Part shown: positions 47,501 to 59,702 of the stretch, piece after piece
Position numbering within the stretch: position 1 is the stretch's first letter
How the letters are laid out: the number at the start of each line of letters is the position of its first letter
NCBI GenBank assembly: GCA_947396885.1
Contig: OX377206.1
Coordinates: forward strand, 21,323,114-21,387,113
Direction of reading: 5' to 3'
Source of the DNA: Heligmosomoides polygyrus polygyrus
Taxonomy: Eukaryota; Nematoda; Chromadorea; Rhabditida; Heligmosomidae
DNA: 64,000 nt
The notes under the pieces: generated by a model
Database searches by the model: none
What the model saw: the letters and a program-made list of their open reading frames with translations, nothing else
What the model was told of the DNA's origin: nothing
Made by a program: the position numbers and the translations under genes

Positions 47501-50112
47501 TGTGATGATTCTGACTTAAGCGCTTTCTCTACGTGTAGGTGTCGCTGCTTGAGCGACATTTTTCTTCGTTGGTGAGGGTATCATTCTAGCTATTACGATG
47601 ACATTTCTTTAATCACCTAAGAAATCGCTTTAGTTCTACTTTCATGGAATTTGTCGAGGATGTGCTTGACCATGCATGCTAAATCGATATGCACGTGTCA
47701 GCTTTTTATGGTGTTCCCAGAAATTTCGGTTTTGCTCTTATCTCGTGTGCTATAGCTTGTAAATGTTATAAATGTTGTCAGACTCATTATCTGTCGATAA
47801 CCACGGAGCAGCTCTTACATGTATGTGGATCATCCATTGGAAGCTGTGTGGCGCGGCAACTGTGACGAATCAGTATTGATTAAGCCGCGGGAAGGGTCGA
47901 TATTGATGTATTCCACTTCAGTGCATCGTTCGGGCTTTTAGACACAACTCTAACTGGGGAAGTCAATGAGGTGTCCCCAAAATCTTTGAAAGAGACCTAT
48001 AGAAGATTGTAGGTGACCATTCGGTAGAAAAAGTACTGGCTTCCACAGTTACTGCGGATTTTTAGGTCACAAATTCGGCAAGAGGCAACTATCTCAGAAA
48101 AGCTAAAAATGGTAAGAAAGCGGAGATTCTGCGCCCTCAGAAGCTATATACAATACCGAGACGGAAACATTCGTAACCGCTAAAACTCGACCAGAAATTG
48201 AGATAGCAAAATTAGCCATTTCATATGCAACGACATAATATACTGAAACTGCACAAGAAACAAGAAGAAAGCGGCTGAGAAACGAAAATTGTGAAAAAAG
48301 CCGAGAATTGAAGAACGAGCAAAGAAAAAGCTCCCTTTTTACAACTCCCTCACCATCAAGTTATCCGGCAAGCTGCACTCTTTTTTTAGTACGGTCGTTT
48401 CGAAGAATGGAAATTAACGAGGGGAAGGATGCTGACTCTGCTTCTCAATCAGGTCTACCGTTTCTGGCTTATCTTCGTTCACTTTAACGAGTAGTCGTAG
48501 CCACGTCGGCGTGCTTAAATCTTCGACGTGTTTGGCAGAATGTCGAGCACAGTGCAGGGCAGGGTCAAACGTGGGGTTCGATTTTTGCTGGAAATTTACG
48601 ACCCCCCCCCCTCTGAGGCGGAATTTGTACGACCCCTCCCTCTCTCTTCCACTGTTCTATTTCTTGTATTTCTCGATTTTTTCAAGGTTTCTTGTGCAGT
48701 TTGAACTCTTTAATAAATTCTTCTTTTCAGGTGCGGCTTCGGCACTGAAGAGGACAATGAAACGAGTTCCCTGATCAATAATGTTTTTAAAACACAATAA
48801 AATTCTTTAAAATTTTGAACGCTATTTTCGACACTTCAAAATAAAGATCTTCTGGTAGCAGTTTCCAATCATCACTGTTCAATTTATGGAGTTTTTTTAG
48901 GACACCATGGACACGGAACATTCTTCTACCTGAAGTAGCGACGTTTGCATCTGAAATTGTGCTCCGAAATTGTGTTATATAAAAATTTGAGTATTACTTT
49001 CTGACGACGACTTAAGTGCTTTCCTTATAAATTTTTTGAAGCGTTCCTCGAATCGATTATGGAGCGAAAAAAGGAAGGATGGACGATGGACTTCTCTCGG
49101 AAATAATGTTCTCCCATCCTAAGAAAACGTCATAAAAAACGAAAATGGAGCTAAAAAACCCCAGCTCTGTACATGATACAGCAAAAAAAACAAGATTCTC
49201 CGCAGCGATGACGGAACTGCGATGACGATATGATTAGGATGGATCGTAAGCAAAATTCTCGTTTTTCATGAAAAAAAAATATTTTTTAGCTGAAGCAGAC
49301 CACCCATACGAATAAAATTTTGCCACAAAAACTTCCAAGTCATGATCAATGCACAGTGAAAAAATCATGATTTTCTGGATCGAACAGGATGAATCGACCT
49401 CAGGTCGACTTTGCACCAACGTCATCGGAGCATGAAACTAAACGTTCACAAAAGGGTTCATATCTCGGTAAGTTTTTCGTATTTTGAAAATCCTTCTAGC
49501 CTGTCAAGAAGAAGATAAAACGCTCTTTCTCACAGTGTAAAAATCTTTTCCAAAAATGGAGTCGTCACGCGTGGCTGCTGGTTCGATTTTTAAGCCAAAA
49601 AAAAATTGAAGTGGCTTCACAAAAATATTCATAACTTGACCAATTCTTCGAAGTTTCAAAATCCCGCTAGCTTTTCAGAAACTAGAGGAAGAGCCCTTTC
49701 TTGCTATGTAAGAATTAATGTCCAAAAATTCGGTCTTCATGCGCGGCAGGGGAGGTTCAATTTCGGCTCCATGTCGCGAAAATACGTACCGAAAATCGAA
49801 CCCTCCCCGCCCCGCATGAAGACCCCTTTCTTGGAAAACGGTTCTTATATGGTAAGAAAGCATATTTGCTCTATTTTTTGATGAGCGAGCAATTTTCGGA
49901 AGTCGTGAGCTGAATCGCGGATCGACTCTTCGCCGTCGTCATCGGAGTGATCTCAGAAAAATATTCATAACTCGACTAATTTTTCGAAATTCAAAAATCC
50001 CGCTAGCTTTTTGAAAAGTAGATAAACAGCGCTTTTTATGGTTACAAACACTTTTAGCAAAAAGGGGATCTTCATGCGGGGCGGGGGGTGGTTCGATTTT
50101 TGGTCGATTTTC
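44577..50112 (+). repeat. Tandem duplication unit, copy 2 (5.54 kb)
   Basis: It joins copy 1 directly, without spacer, at 44576/44577. The offset is 5,538 bp for most of the unit and 5,536 bp at its end because of homopolymer differences. Unlike copy 1, it continues at 50113 into the mirrored right arm of the foldback element. Confidence 0.95.
45370..47301 (+). pseudogene. Skp1-related gene copy lacking exon 1
   Basis: Exons 2 (45370-45696) and 3 (47200-47301) are identical in translation to those of the intact gene. Exon 1, with the BTB-fold start and the spliced-leader-type acceptor, is not part of the duplicated unit. Exon 2 begins with an ATG, so a shortened product of about 142 residues is conceivable. 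If the duplication is an assembly error, this copy does not exist. Confidence 0.7.
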
Positions 50113-51990
50113 GGCAAAAATCGACCAGAAATCGAACCCCCCTGCCCCGCATGAAGATCCCTTTTTTGCTAAACGAGTTTGTAACTATAAAGAAGCGCTG
50201 TTTATCTACTTTTCAACAAGCTAGCGGGATTTTTGAATTTCTAAAAAATAACCGAGTTATGAATATTTTTGTGAAATCACTCCGATGACGCCGGTGAAGG
50301 ATTCAGTTCACGACTTCCGAAAATTGATCATATCTCGGCTATTTTTCCGAAAATCAAAAAACCCGCTCGCTCATCAAAAAATAGAGCAAATATGCTTTCT
50401 AACCATATAAGAACCGTTTTCCAAGAAAGGGGTCTTCATGCGGGGCGGGGGGGGGGGTTCGATTTTCGGTACGTATTTTCGCGACATGGAGCCGAAATTG
50501 AACCTCCCCTGCCGCGCATGAAGACCGAATTTTTGGACATTAATTCTTACATAGCAAGAAAGGGCTCTTCATCTAGTTTCTGAAAAGCTAGCGGGATTTT
50601 GAAACTTCGAAGAATTGGTCAAGTTATGAATATGTTTGTGAAGCCACTTCAATTTTTTTCGCTCAAAAATCGAACCAGCAGCCAAGCGTGGCGACTCCTT
50701 TTCTGGAAAACGATTTCTACACCATGAGAAAGGGCGTTTTATCTACTTTATGAAAAGCTAAAAGAATTTTCAAAATTCGAAAAACTTACCGAGTTATGAA
50801 CCTTTTTGTGAACGTTCAATTTTATGCTCCGATGACGTTGGTGCAAAGTCGACCAGAGGTCGATTCAACCTGTTCTATCCAGAAAATCACAATTTTTTCA
50901 CAGTGAATTGATCAGAACTTCTAGGTTCTTGTGGCTAGATTTTATCCGTATGGGTGATCTGCTTCGGCTAAAAAATAATATTTTCATGAAAAATGAGAAT
51001 TTTGTATGCGATCCATCCTCGTCATATCTTCTTCGCACCGGAGAAGCATAGTTTTTATTGTATGTTAAGCATGACTTAAAATTTTATATGATGCAATTCC
51101 ACTTGTCGCCCTGTCCTTCAGAAGGCAGAAAAAGAATTTCCAGCGAGGAGTCCATCCATATTTCAATTGCGATTGGTCATGTCAGAGAACGCAGTAGCCA
51201 CATTAAACTGCCGTAACACGGAGATTTTTTGGGGCTCCTGGAAAATTCATAAAGCTTTAGTAGATGTGTTTTCTATGCTTTAAAAGGCAGGTTCTAAAAG
51301 TAACGTGTTCCATGTGATTAGTGTGTCGATATCTTTTCGGTAAATCGAGACGTCTGATCATATAGAATATCGTTTCAGAGAAACATAGTATTATCACTGT
51401 GTGTCCAACGGGCTTAAAATTTTATAGGGTGCGATTTCATCTTCTGATGCTGTTTCCTGCAGGAGAGAAATTACTTTTCAAGCAAGTCCGTCCTTCGGTT
51501 GCCATTCCGTCATCGACTCGAAGAGCGCTTCCAAAATCTTGTAGGGAAAGGGGTCGTCCTCTGTAATTAACACTTGAAATTTTATAGAGTGCAATTCTGG
51601 AAGTAGATGTCGCTCATCAGGCAGAAAACTACCGTGTCCATGACGTCCTGGGAAAAACTGAAAAAGTGAAAATCTCTCATTGACCATAAATCTGCAGACA
51701 GGAAATCTTTATTTTTCACTGCACAGTAATCGGCATTAAATTTTTTTTGATATTCAATCCTATTTTTTAACTCCAGGAAACGCAAGTGCTTGTATATCTC
51801 CGCATTGTCGTAGTCACACCTGGAAAAAACAACTTATTAATAGATGCAAACATCATCTAAACACCTGAATTTGGAGAGAGTCCTCTGCCAAAACCGAGAG
51901 AGTACGACCCCCCCCCCCTCCAGACGAGGCCGCAGGTCGACCCCCCCCCCCCTTCGATTCCCGAACCTCAAGCTTGACCCTGGTGCAGGT
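48550..51990. mobile_element. Large foldback element (about 3.4 kb) with coding relics in both arms
   Basis: The left arm 48550-50112 and right arm 50113-51990 are inverted, diverged copies. Pairing is easily followed at 49215-50112 against 50113-51030. It reappears around the gacaccatggacacgg block (48900, mirrored near 51640) and at the ends (agggtcaaacgtggggttcg against its mirrored form at 51957-51985). The centre is ggtcgattttcggcaaaaat. Short C-runs lie just inside both ends. A solitary left arm is present at 43010-44576 as part of copy 1. The superfamily is unknown. Confidence 0.7.
51478..51810 (-). pseudogene. Unknown protein relic in the right arm of the foldback
   Basis: Two overlapping minus-strand frames encode protein-like text, LRFLELKNRIEYQKKFNADY and then LPELHSIKFQVLITEDDPFP, which suggests one frameshifted gene. 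The left arm has a decayed relative (CFPYKFFEAFLESIMER near 49025-49065) against PYKILEALFESMTEW here. The pair shows that the arms once carried the same coding sequence. I do not recognise the family. Confidence 0.45.
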
Positions 51991-52991
51991 GACCATTAAG
52001 TCATCAGAAGCTGAAACTATCCTAGATTTATTTATTTGAATTTGAATTTTTAGGCCAACACACAAAGGAAGTCGACAAACAAAACATGTAACAAACACTA
52101 TGATTGGCTATGCACCAAATAATGAAAGCAAATGAAGGCGTACGTTATATTAGAAGCAAGTCTTCTGTTAGCTGAGAAAGGCCCATGATTTAATTTAATT
52201 CTTCATCAACGTTTAGCTGCCGAGTTCGTAGAAACCATGCAAGGTTTTGAGAAGATATGCTATCTTTTATCCTCATTTATAGGCTACTACAATTGACTGT
52301 GTTTGAAGTACTATTGGAGGGCAAATAAGCGCTATATATTAAAAAGTGAAACAGCATACAATGAAGCGGTTTTGCATAACCAGCCAAGTAATAGCATGGT
52401 TTGAAAGAAATTTGTTAATTCGCACCACTTTCGAGCAATATTCTCGGCAGGCCACACCTAAGCGAAGGATATAGCCTTTCGAACTTAGGCGAGGCAGTGC
52501 TTCTTTCAGTGACAGCCTTCGTTGCTTCTATAACTTCAGACTGGTTGACAATAAAACCGCTACGATTGGTAGGGAGATAAAAGTTTTCGGAGTATGCTAG
52601 TGTCTTGTCTTCTTTGCCATCCAGCCTACCATTCAGCACATAGTAAATTGCATGATACTACTGGAAAAAAAGATGATTTCACGTATAAGAGGAGAGAGAT
52701 GCGAAATAACTGGGTTCAGTCATATGTGCTCTAAATAATAAATGCAATCCCTGGGCTTAACTCAGACTAAGCAGAGTCTTGAAACAAGTTCGAAAAATAA
52801 ACACAAGTGCGAAAAATAAACACAGTCCGCCCTGCAAAGTCACTGTATAGACTAGTCGAAGGCTAAACATCCAACATGGCACTATATCATGATCTAGGCG
52901 GTTCACTTAGCGAGCCCAAAAGTAGGATCGGTGGAAGGGAAGAAGAGGAAGAAATACAAGTCGGGATCGCATGTGGCGTAGTTGAGAATGG
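51991..52991. other. No recognised gene
   Basis: AT-rich. A minus-strand frame at 52415-52639 (74 codons) has fairly protein-like composition (EVIEATKAVTERSTASPKF) and may be another retroelement fragment, but nothing confirms it. Confidence 0.35.
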
Positions 52992-53400
52992 TTATAGGAG
53001 CCTTCTCTGGAAGTAATCGATTATGTGCTCCTGAAATGAACATGATCGCTTCCACCTGAAGAGATTAGCATCGAATTTATTCCATTCACCAACAGTCCTG
53101 AGAAGGAACGAACCTGCGTAAGTAGAGAAGGTTGGCACATCCGGAATGATTCGGAAAGGGTGACCACGGGTAAGGTTCATTAAAGGTTGCTTTTCAAAGA
53201 TATCGAACAATTCCAAATCACTTTCTTCAGTAGTGAGCTTGTACATGTAAACGTAATCATATATTTTCCTACGAAATTCTAGTGAATGTGCTCCAAGTAT
53301 CTCGAGACGTTTTTTGTAAGAAAGTCTAGGCATCCCTTTTCTTCTAAAACACCTATAGGTGAAACTCTTCTGAACTTGCTAAATGTTATCTATCAGGGTT
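52992..53400 (-). mobile_element. Non-LTR retrotransposon 3' coding fragment
   Basis: The minus-strand frame reads as the end of a CR1/Jockey-like reverse-transcriptase ORF: VQKSFTYRCF, then MPRLSYKKRLEILGAHSLEF, RRKIYDYVYMYKL, TRGHPFRI and FLLRTVGEWNKFD. It starts well inside the polymerase thumb, so most of the element is missing. Its text differs from the neighbouring LINE at 54780-63842, so it is another family. Confidence 0.75.
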
Positions 53401-53544
53401 TTCTTATGTGGAGAGTGCCAAAATGAAAATGTATCAATTTTAGTAACAAGAGAGCAAAACGACAAAGCTAACAAGAACTCGAGTAAGAACATCCGAGAAG
53501 CGGAACCTCAAATAACTTAAAACCAGCCCTGACTTATCATGTTA

Positions 53545-53630
53545 TTCTTGACCTTCTCACGAAAAGAGGAAACAGAACCTGAATTAACCACAGGCAGTGG
53601 TAAGCCATTCCATAGCGATAATTATTTATT
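53545..53630 (-). mobile_element. Short LINE 3' end fragment
   Basis: The minus strand encodes LWNGLPLPVVNSGSVSSFRE, the usual last block of CR1/Jockey-type ORFs. It is isolated and belongs to neither neighbour with certainty. Confidence 0.5.
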
Positions 53631-55619
53631 CAAGCACATGATTGTGCGCTCAATACCAAGCATTAAACACAAACATTAGAACACAACGACATTAATAATG
53701 GCAAACTATTAACTAAGCTGTACATTCAGGAACAATATCATGAATAAAACTCTAATGAAGAGAAAAAAGAAAGCACGGACTGCGATTTGGATATTTTAGG
53801 ATAGCAGCAAATGTCATGCCCTAAGAGATTTCACGACCACTGCTTGTTTGTTTCGCCAAGAGTAGCCCTGCTTTTGTTTTATTATAATAAAAGATTTGTT
53901 CTATAAAATCCTTCAAAAACATAAACATAAAAGGTAAAAGCAAAACGCTTCAGTAAAGAAATCTTGGCCGTAAGTGCGCTAGGTCTACCACCTTCTACAC
54001 GCACGATTCCAGGGCGGGCCTTGTATCTCAAGGGCCTCTTCAAACTGATACGCATCCTGGGCGATGGCGTAAAAGCACGCCCGCATGTTCGGATACATAT
54101 GTCGATACGGAATAGCACAATTTAAAGATTAAAAAACATGTAGATGTAGAAAGGTAAAAAGATTAAAAATATGTAGAAAGATAGAGAGATTAAATTATAA
54201 TCATAATCAAAAGCTACGTCTAGGCAACCCAAACACAAACTTCATATGTGAAGAAGTAGAAGGAGTCAAGAATATAAGCAAACAATGCAGAAATCTCGGA
54301 ACTTGTTAAAAACAAAACTAACTTAGAAAATACTAACCAATAAATTGGTCAAATGGAATGAAAACAGTCCTGAAAAAAAAACAAGCAGATAACAAGAACG
54401 AATAAGCCACACAAAAGAAACACTCGTGAAGGGCAGAAAACAGATTAGGCAAAATTATGCGGTGCGTGGACGAAATTCCTGCATGGTCAATCATTCCAAA
54501 CTCATTCAACACTAGAAGTGGAAAAAACTTAACGAAGCACACTTCTTGCGGACGGTCACCATGGGTAATCTCTCCTTCTACTGGTAGGACATCTGTAACA
54601 ACTCTTGAGGAAATTTGGCCATGGCGAACTCGTTGGTCTCTCTGTGTATCAGCGGCTGGAAAAAAGCGATAATGATCACCTAAGGAGTGGTTCAAAAATA
54701 AAGATAAAAACAAATTTAGCCTGCTTTGCTGCACAGAACACTCGCAGTAGACCGCGATCTGAAGCATGCCTAGAACATCGACATTTTTTAGTTTGAGTCT
54801 GAATTCCTTAGAACTTCTGCGTGACACAATGTCTAAGGGAAGTTGGTTTAACCACCTCGTTGTCCTCATGAAAAATGAGTGAAACGCAAGGTTATTAAAC
54901 TGACAGTTTAGTTTGCGATGCTGTATTGCAATCCCTGCTGTTCTCTCACGACGTGGCTTAAAAATCAAAGTAAAGTATTTACTGGCGCGTAGTTTGATTT
55001 TCATCCGAATGATGCGAAAACAAAATGTGAGGCGGTCTCTGTAAGAAGGAAGACTTTGTGGGTAATTTTCATTTGGGAAAGCTCTGTAAAATACGATTTT
55101 GGCGAATGCTTTCTGAACTTTTTCTAGAGACAGTATATATTTCTTAACACAAGGACTCCAGACTGTCGAACAATACTCCAACTGAGGCAGGACGTATGTG
55201 TTATACAGTCTAACCAATAACTTCGCATCGTTGCATTGAACGCTTCTGACAAGGGAAGGATACTAGGTGACCATGGGACGTTGAGATGAGACGTATATCA
55301 CTGGATGCGGTTTCAAACGCTGATTCCAAATATATGTTCCGTTTCTGCTATGTGCATCTGTGAACGGAGTTATGGACCATTTTCGTAGCAGGCTCCTTTG
55401 CCGTCTAGGTCCTCGCAGAGCGGGAATCCCCTGTCGTGCAGTATTTTTGCACTTCCTAAAAAAGATCTGCCACGATCAGCCAAAGCTCTCTATGTCAAAC
55501 TGCAACGGAAAAGGTCACCAGATAGGATTCGTCATCATACTGACAAATTCATACTGGCACGAAGATGAAATTTATCATGAATAGTTGCTAAAAACATGGT
55601 GAGAAGACAAACAGTGCGT

Positions 55620-56440
55620 TACACTAGCAACTGTGAAATAACACTACGAAATGTTCAAAACATATCAGCTGTTGGCAATGACCGCTGCGAATAAAAAATA
55701 CATCAGTGCAGACGCTGTAAAAGCAGTCCTTTACGATGTCAGTAGGGAAACAATATTGAATTGGTGTATCATACGCTCGGGGTGACTGTGCAGGTATCTT
55801 GCAGCGTACCATGAATACGTGAGAAATGTTCTGAATCTTGGGACAGAAAATTGAGTGAGTGAAAAAACAGCGATGCAATTCGAAGAATTGAGTCGCGGGA
55901 CTGAAGCGAGAACTTTATACCGTGTGTCAATACATGAGTGGTGAAACGTTTGTACATGCTTTTGAATGGCAAGAAGAAATGTACGTCCAATGGTTGTATT
56001 TGTGATGTTGTTCCTACCGGAATGTTCCAACTGTCGACCAAGAGCAACGTTTGGGTGTCGCTGATAACTTCTTCTTTTCTGGTCCTCTTATGATTGCGCA
56101 ATGACATTCTTCATCCTCTACCTCGATGCTCCCGCACTGCGCGTCTCACAAGATGGATGCGAAACTGCTGGCTATTTTCTTTTCTTGCGTTGTAGGAACG
56201 CGTGAAGTATCGGAAGGACCGAACTCCTCCAAAAGGCACGCCAACACAACAGCTGATGAGAACATAGTTTGGAAAATAAGTCGGCAGTATTGTCCTTACT
56301 GACCCCGTGTGTCGAAAAAGCATTCGCCCAAGGGGGTTTTTAATGCACTGATCGCCCGATTGTAAGTATGGGTGGTGGGAGCATGGTAATCGATTTCGCC
56401 CAAACGTCGCCATTTGACATAGAGAGCTTTGGTTGATCAT
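55620..56440 (-). pseudogene. Pogo/Tc5-type DDE transposase remnant
   Basis: The frame at 55769-56107 has TLLLVDSWN (second catalytic Asp in this family) and GTTSQIQPLDVHFFLPFK (third Asp in QPLD), the hallmark of pogo/Tc4/Tc5 enzymes. The flanking frames at 55624-55878, 55731-56030 and 56111-56440 carry further pieces in shifted phases. The N-terminal DNA-binding part is missing or unrecognisable. It is inactive. Confidence 0.72.
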
Positions 56441-56473
56441 GGCAGATCTTTTTTAGGAAGTGCAAAAATCATG

Positions 56474-56600
56474 CACCACTCTGGGACTCGAACCAAAAAC
56501 CACCCCATCTCACCACTCCGCACCTTTACCCCTGCGCCACCACTGCTCGGCCGGCAGCGCAGTTTTAACCCTACTTGAGCTCGCTCTCTTGTGACTAACA
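56474..56600 (-). repeat. tRNA-derived repeat inserted in a foldback arm
   Basis: On the minus strand gtggtggcgcaggggtaaag (A box) is followed by ttggttcgagtcccagag (B box). The mirrored left arm lacks this stretch, with pairing resuming on both sides, so it inserted after the arms formed. It is a different tRNA-derived sequence from the common SINE. Confidence 0.6.
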
Positions 56601-59600
56601 CGCTCTGCGTGGACCTAGAGGGCGAAGGAGCCTGCTAAGGAAACGGCCCATAACTCCGTTCACAGATGAGCACGGCAGAAACGGAACACATATTTGGAAT
56701 CTGCGTTCGATCCAGTGATATAGTGCCGCATCCAGTGATATACGCCTCATCTCAAAGTCCCAAGGTCACCTAGTATCCTTCCCTTGTCAGAGGGGTAATG
56801 GCGATGCCATTGGTTTTCTTACAGTCGCTTCCAACTGCTTGCAGAGCTTCAATGAAGCATCGATAACAACACCCAAGCCTTTAGCCATATCCTCCTCTCT
56901 TATTGTAACCTCATTAGGGCTGTAGGAGGGTGCTGGATACGGTCCTAAATGGATGTGTGTTGTTTTTTTTCCAAGTTTTGGTGGATTACCAATGGGGTGG
57001 CTTTACTATTCAGTGGAACAAAGGTTTATTCTCACGATTTTATAGTAGAGCCCACAATAGTGGTACATGCGTCGTATATATACACAATTTCAGTGGGCGT
57101 AGCCACGATATGGTGACATTCAGTCCGCAATCGGTATCACAAGTGTAAACCTAAAAGACGGTGCCGCACTCGAGCACCAGGGAGATTACGTTCATGAGTG
57201 CCTACTTACGATATCGCTAGGTTATGCCTGTGGATGATATTCAATGGTGCTTATCTTATATTGTTCACTTAAGTATCTTAAGTCTTATAATTCAAATCGA
57301 GATGTACTATATTATAATACACTATATTATATTACATTAGTACATTAATATATCTGGACATAGATCTAGTTGGGTATCCACAACACAAGTTAGCTGGAAT
57401 TTTCCACTTACTAGACCACTCCATCATACTTCGTATAGAGAGTGAGATCTGTTCATGTATCAAATTTTGGTTTGAAGAGCTGTAAGCGCAGTAAATTCTT
57501 ATATCGTCTGCGAAGATTTTTACCTCCAAACTTGGATGCACTCTCAGAATTTGTGGCAGAACAGCGATATATACTGAGAAAAGCAGAAGTGAAATGACTC
57601 CACCTTGAGGTACCCCACTAGAGCATACATACCTATTAAACAACTGTTCCCAATCTTTACCGCCATGTGTCGTCCATATAAATATGACGATAACCATATC
57701 AAAAGTGGGTCGGAAAAACAAACCTAATAAGCTTTTGAAGTAGCAACCTGTGACATACAATACCGCTCAAATTCTTTGCAAAAAAGACGCTTTGCGACGG
57801 ATTAATCCGCCACAAAGCGTCGCGTTGCCGTAACTCTTTTCAAAGTCATTTGTTTAAAATCTAATTAACCATTAGAAGCCCCGTCTCATTTTCTATCGAG
57901 CGATCTAAACATAATCTAAAACGATTGCACAGTGGCCTTGTTATGAAGCTTTTGCATCATCGGCCCCGTTAATTGATTTACGACCCCTCCGAGGTCCCCA
58001 GTCTGTGGCATGTCCTTAAGGCTTTTCGTTGACGAGTTTCATCGAAACTCATAAATCTTCTATGGTTTCAGCAGATCTGTATTTGTTACGCATCAAGTGT
58101 CATTGTGGTACTAAATAGTGCCAAGTTTGAATAACATAGGCCCGATATCGGATAGGCGCAAACGCGCGAAAACCTAAGGTTCAGTTGAGAATTACCCGAC
58201 TAGTAGCCTGCTACAGAGGACAGTATTTTACTACTCCATTGTAGGAATGAAGATCTTTATAAAATGTGTAAAATGGCTTTGAGAAATAGACTGAAATGAC
58301 TAGATTTTCTTTTTTCCAACAAGGGATTGGTCGAATCTCAATATGTGGCGTGGGATTTCTCCTATCTTTGAACTTTGGTTGCTCCTGTACTGGCTAAGTA
58401 CGAAAGCCGTGTTGTTTGTGGTGTACAGTAGACCACAAGCACATTTGAATCTAAGAAGAACGAATAGATTTTGGCCGTTTATAGTAGATTTTTATGCGGA
58501 CAAAATTTGAAGAAAACAACAGAAAATTTTGTTTTAGTCGCTTACCTCTTTATGGATGAGTTTATTCGAGAATTCAACTGGACAGCGTTTCTCAGCTCGT
58601 TGCGAGCTTTCCACAGATGTAATGTTGCCCGTATTCAAACTGAAAACCATTTTCACCTCTTCGGCCGCCGAAACAAGTTTGAGGCTGCGCTTCGGCCCGT
58701 GTGCAGACACGGCGGCCGGCCGCTCGCTGTTCTTAGGACCTCCTACGGCACTCCACCTGTCGTATATCGCCTATGTACAGTATTCATACTTTCTGCGCCG
58801 CGGTACATAGGCGGTGTGGAGTGCCGCGCGGGAGGTCGCAAGGGCAGCGAGCGGCCGGCCGCCGTGTCCGGACTCGGGCCGAAGCGCAGCCCCAAACTTG
58901 TTTCGGCGGCCGAAGGTGTGAAAATGGGTTTCAGTTTGAATGCGGACAACATTACATCTGTAAAAAGCTCGCAACGAGCTGAAAAATGCTGTCCAGTTGA
59001 TTTTTCGAATAAACCCATCCATAAAGAGGTAAGCGACTAAAACAAAATTTTCTGTTGTTTTCTTCAAATTTTGTCCGCATAAAAATCTACTATAAACGGC
59101 CAAAATCTATTCGTTCTTCTTAGATTCGAATGTGCTTGTGGTCTACTGTACACCACAAAGAACACGGCTTTCGTACTTATCCTGTACAGGAGCAACCAAA
59201 GTTTAAAGATGGGAGAAATTCTACGCCGCATATTGAGATTGGACCAATCCCTTGTTGGAAAAAAGAAATTCTAGTCATTCCAGTTCATTTCTCAAAGCCA
59301 TTTTGCACGATTTATAAAGACCATCATTGCTACAATGGAATAATAGAATACTGTCCTCTGTAGCGGGCTACTAGTTGGGTAATTCTTAACTGAACCTTGG
59401 GTTTCCGCGCGTTTGCGCTTATCTGAAATGGGGCCTATGTTATTCAAATTTGGCACTATTTAGTACCACAATGACACTTGATGCGTAACAAATACAGATC
59501 TGCTGAAACAATAGAGGACTTCTGAGTTTCGATGAAACTCGTCAACGAAAAGACTTAAGAACATTCCACTGGGGATATCGGAAAGGTCGTAAATCAATTA

Positions 59601-59702
59601 ACGGAGCCGAGGAAGCAAAAGCTTCATAACTAGGTCACTGTGCAATTGTTATAGATGATGTTTAGATCGCTGGATAGAAAATGAGACGGGGCTTCTAATG
59701 GT

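Larger units (their letters stand above)
55250..56786 (-). mobile_element. Tc5-like foldback transposon with transposase relic
   Basis: The ends CAAGGGAAGGATACTAGG and their inverted copy form arms 55250-55505 and 56410-56786. The right arm is lengthened by a tRNA-like insert. The flanks are TGA on the left and TCA on the right, each fitting a TNA target but not identical. It interrupts the CR1-like LINE. Confidence 0.75.

Noticed and set aside
58471..59040. A 189-codon plus-strand frame with a mirrored minus-strand frame
   Set aside because: It spans the centre of the palindromic element, and its two halves are the same sequence in opposite orientation. The open frame follows from the palindrome, not from a gene.
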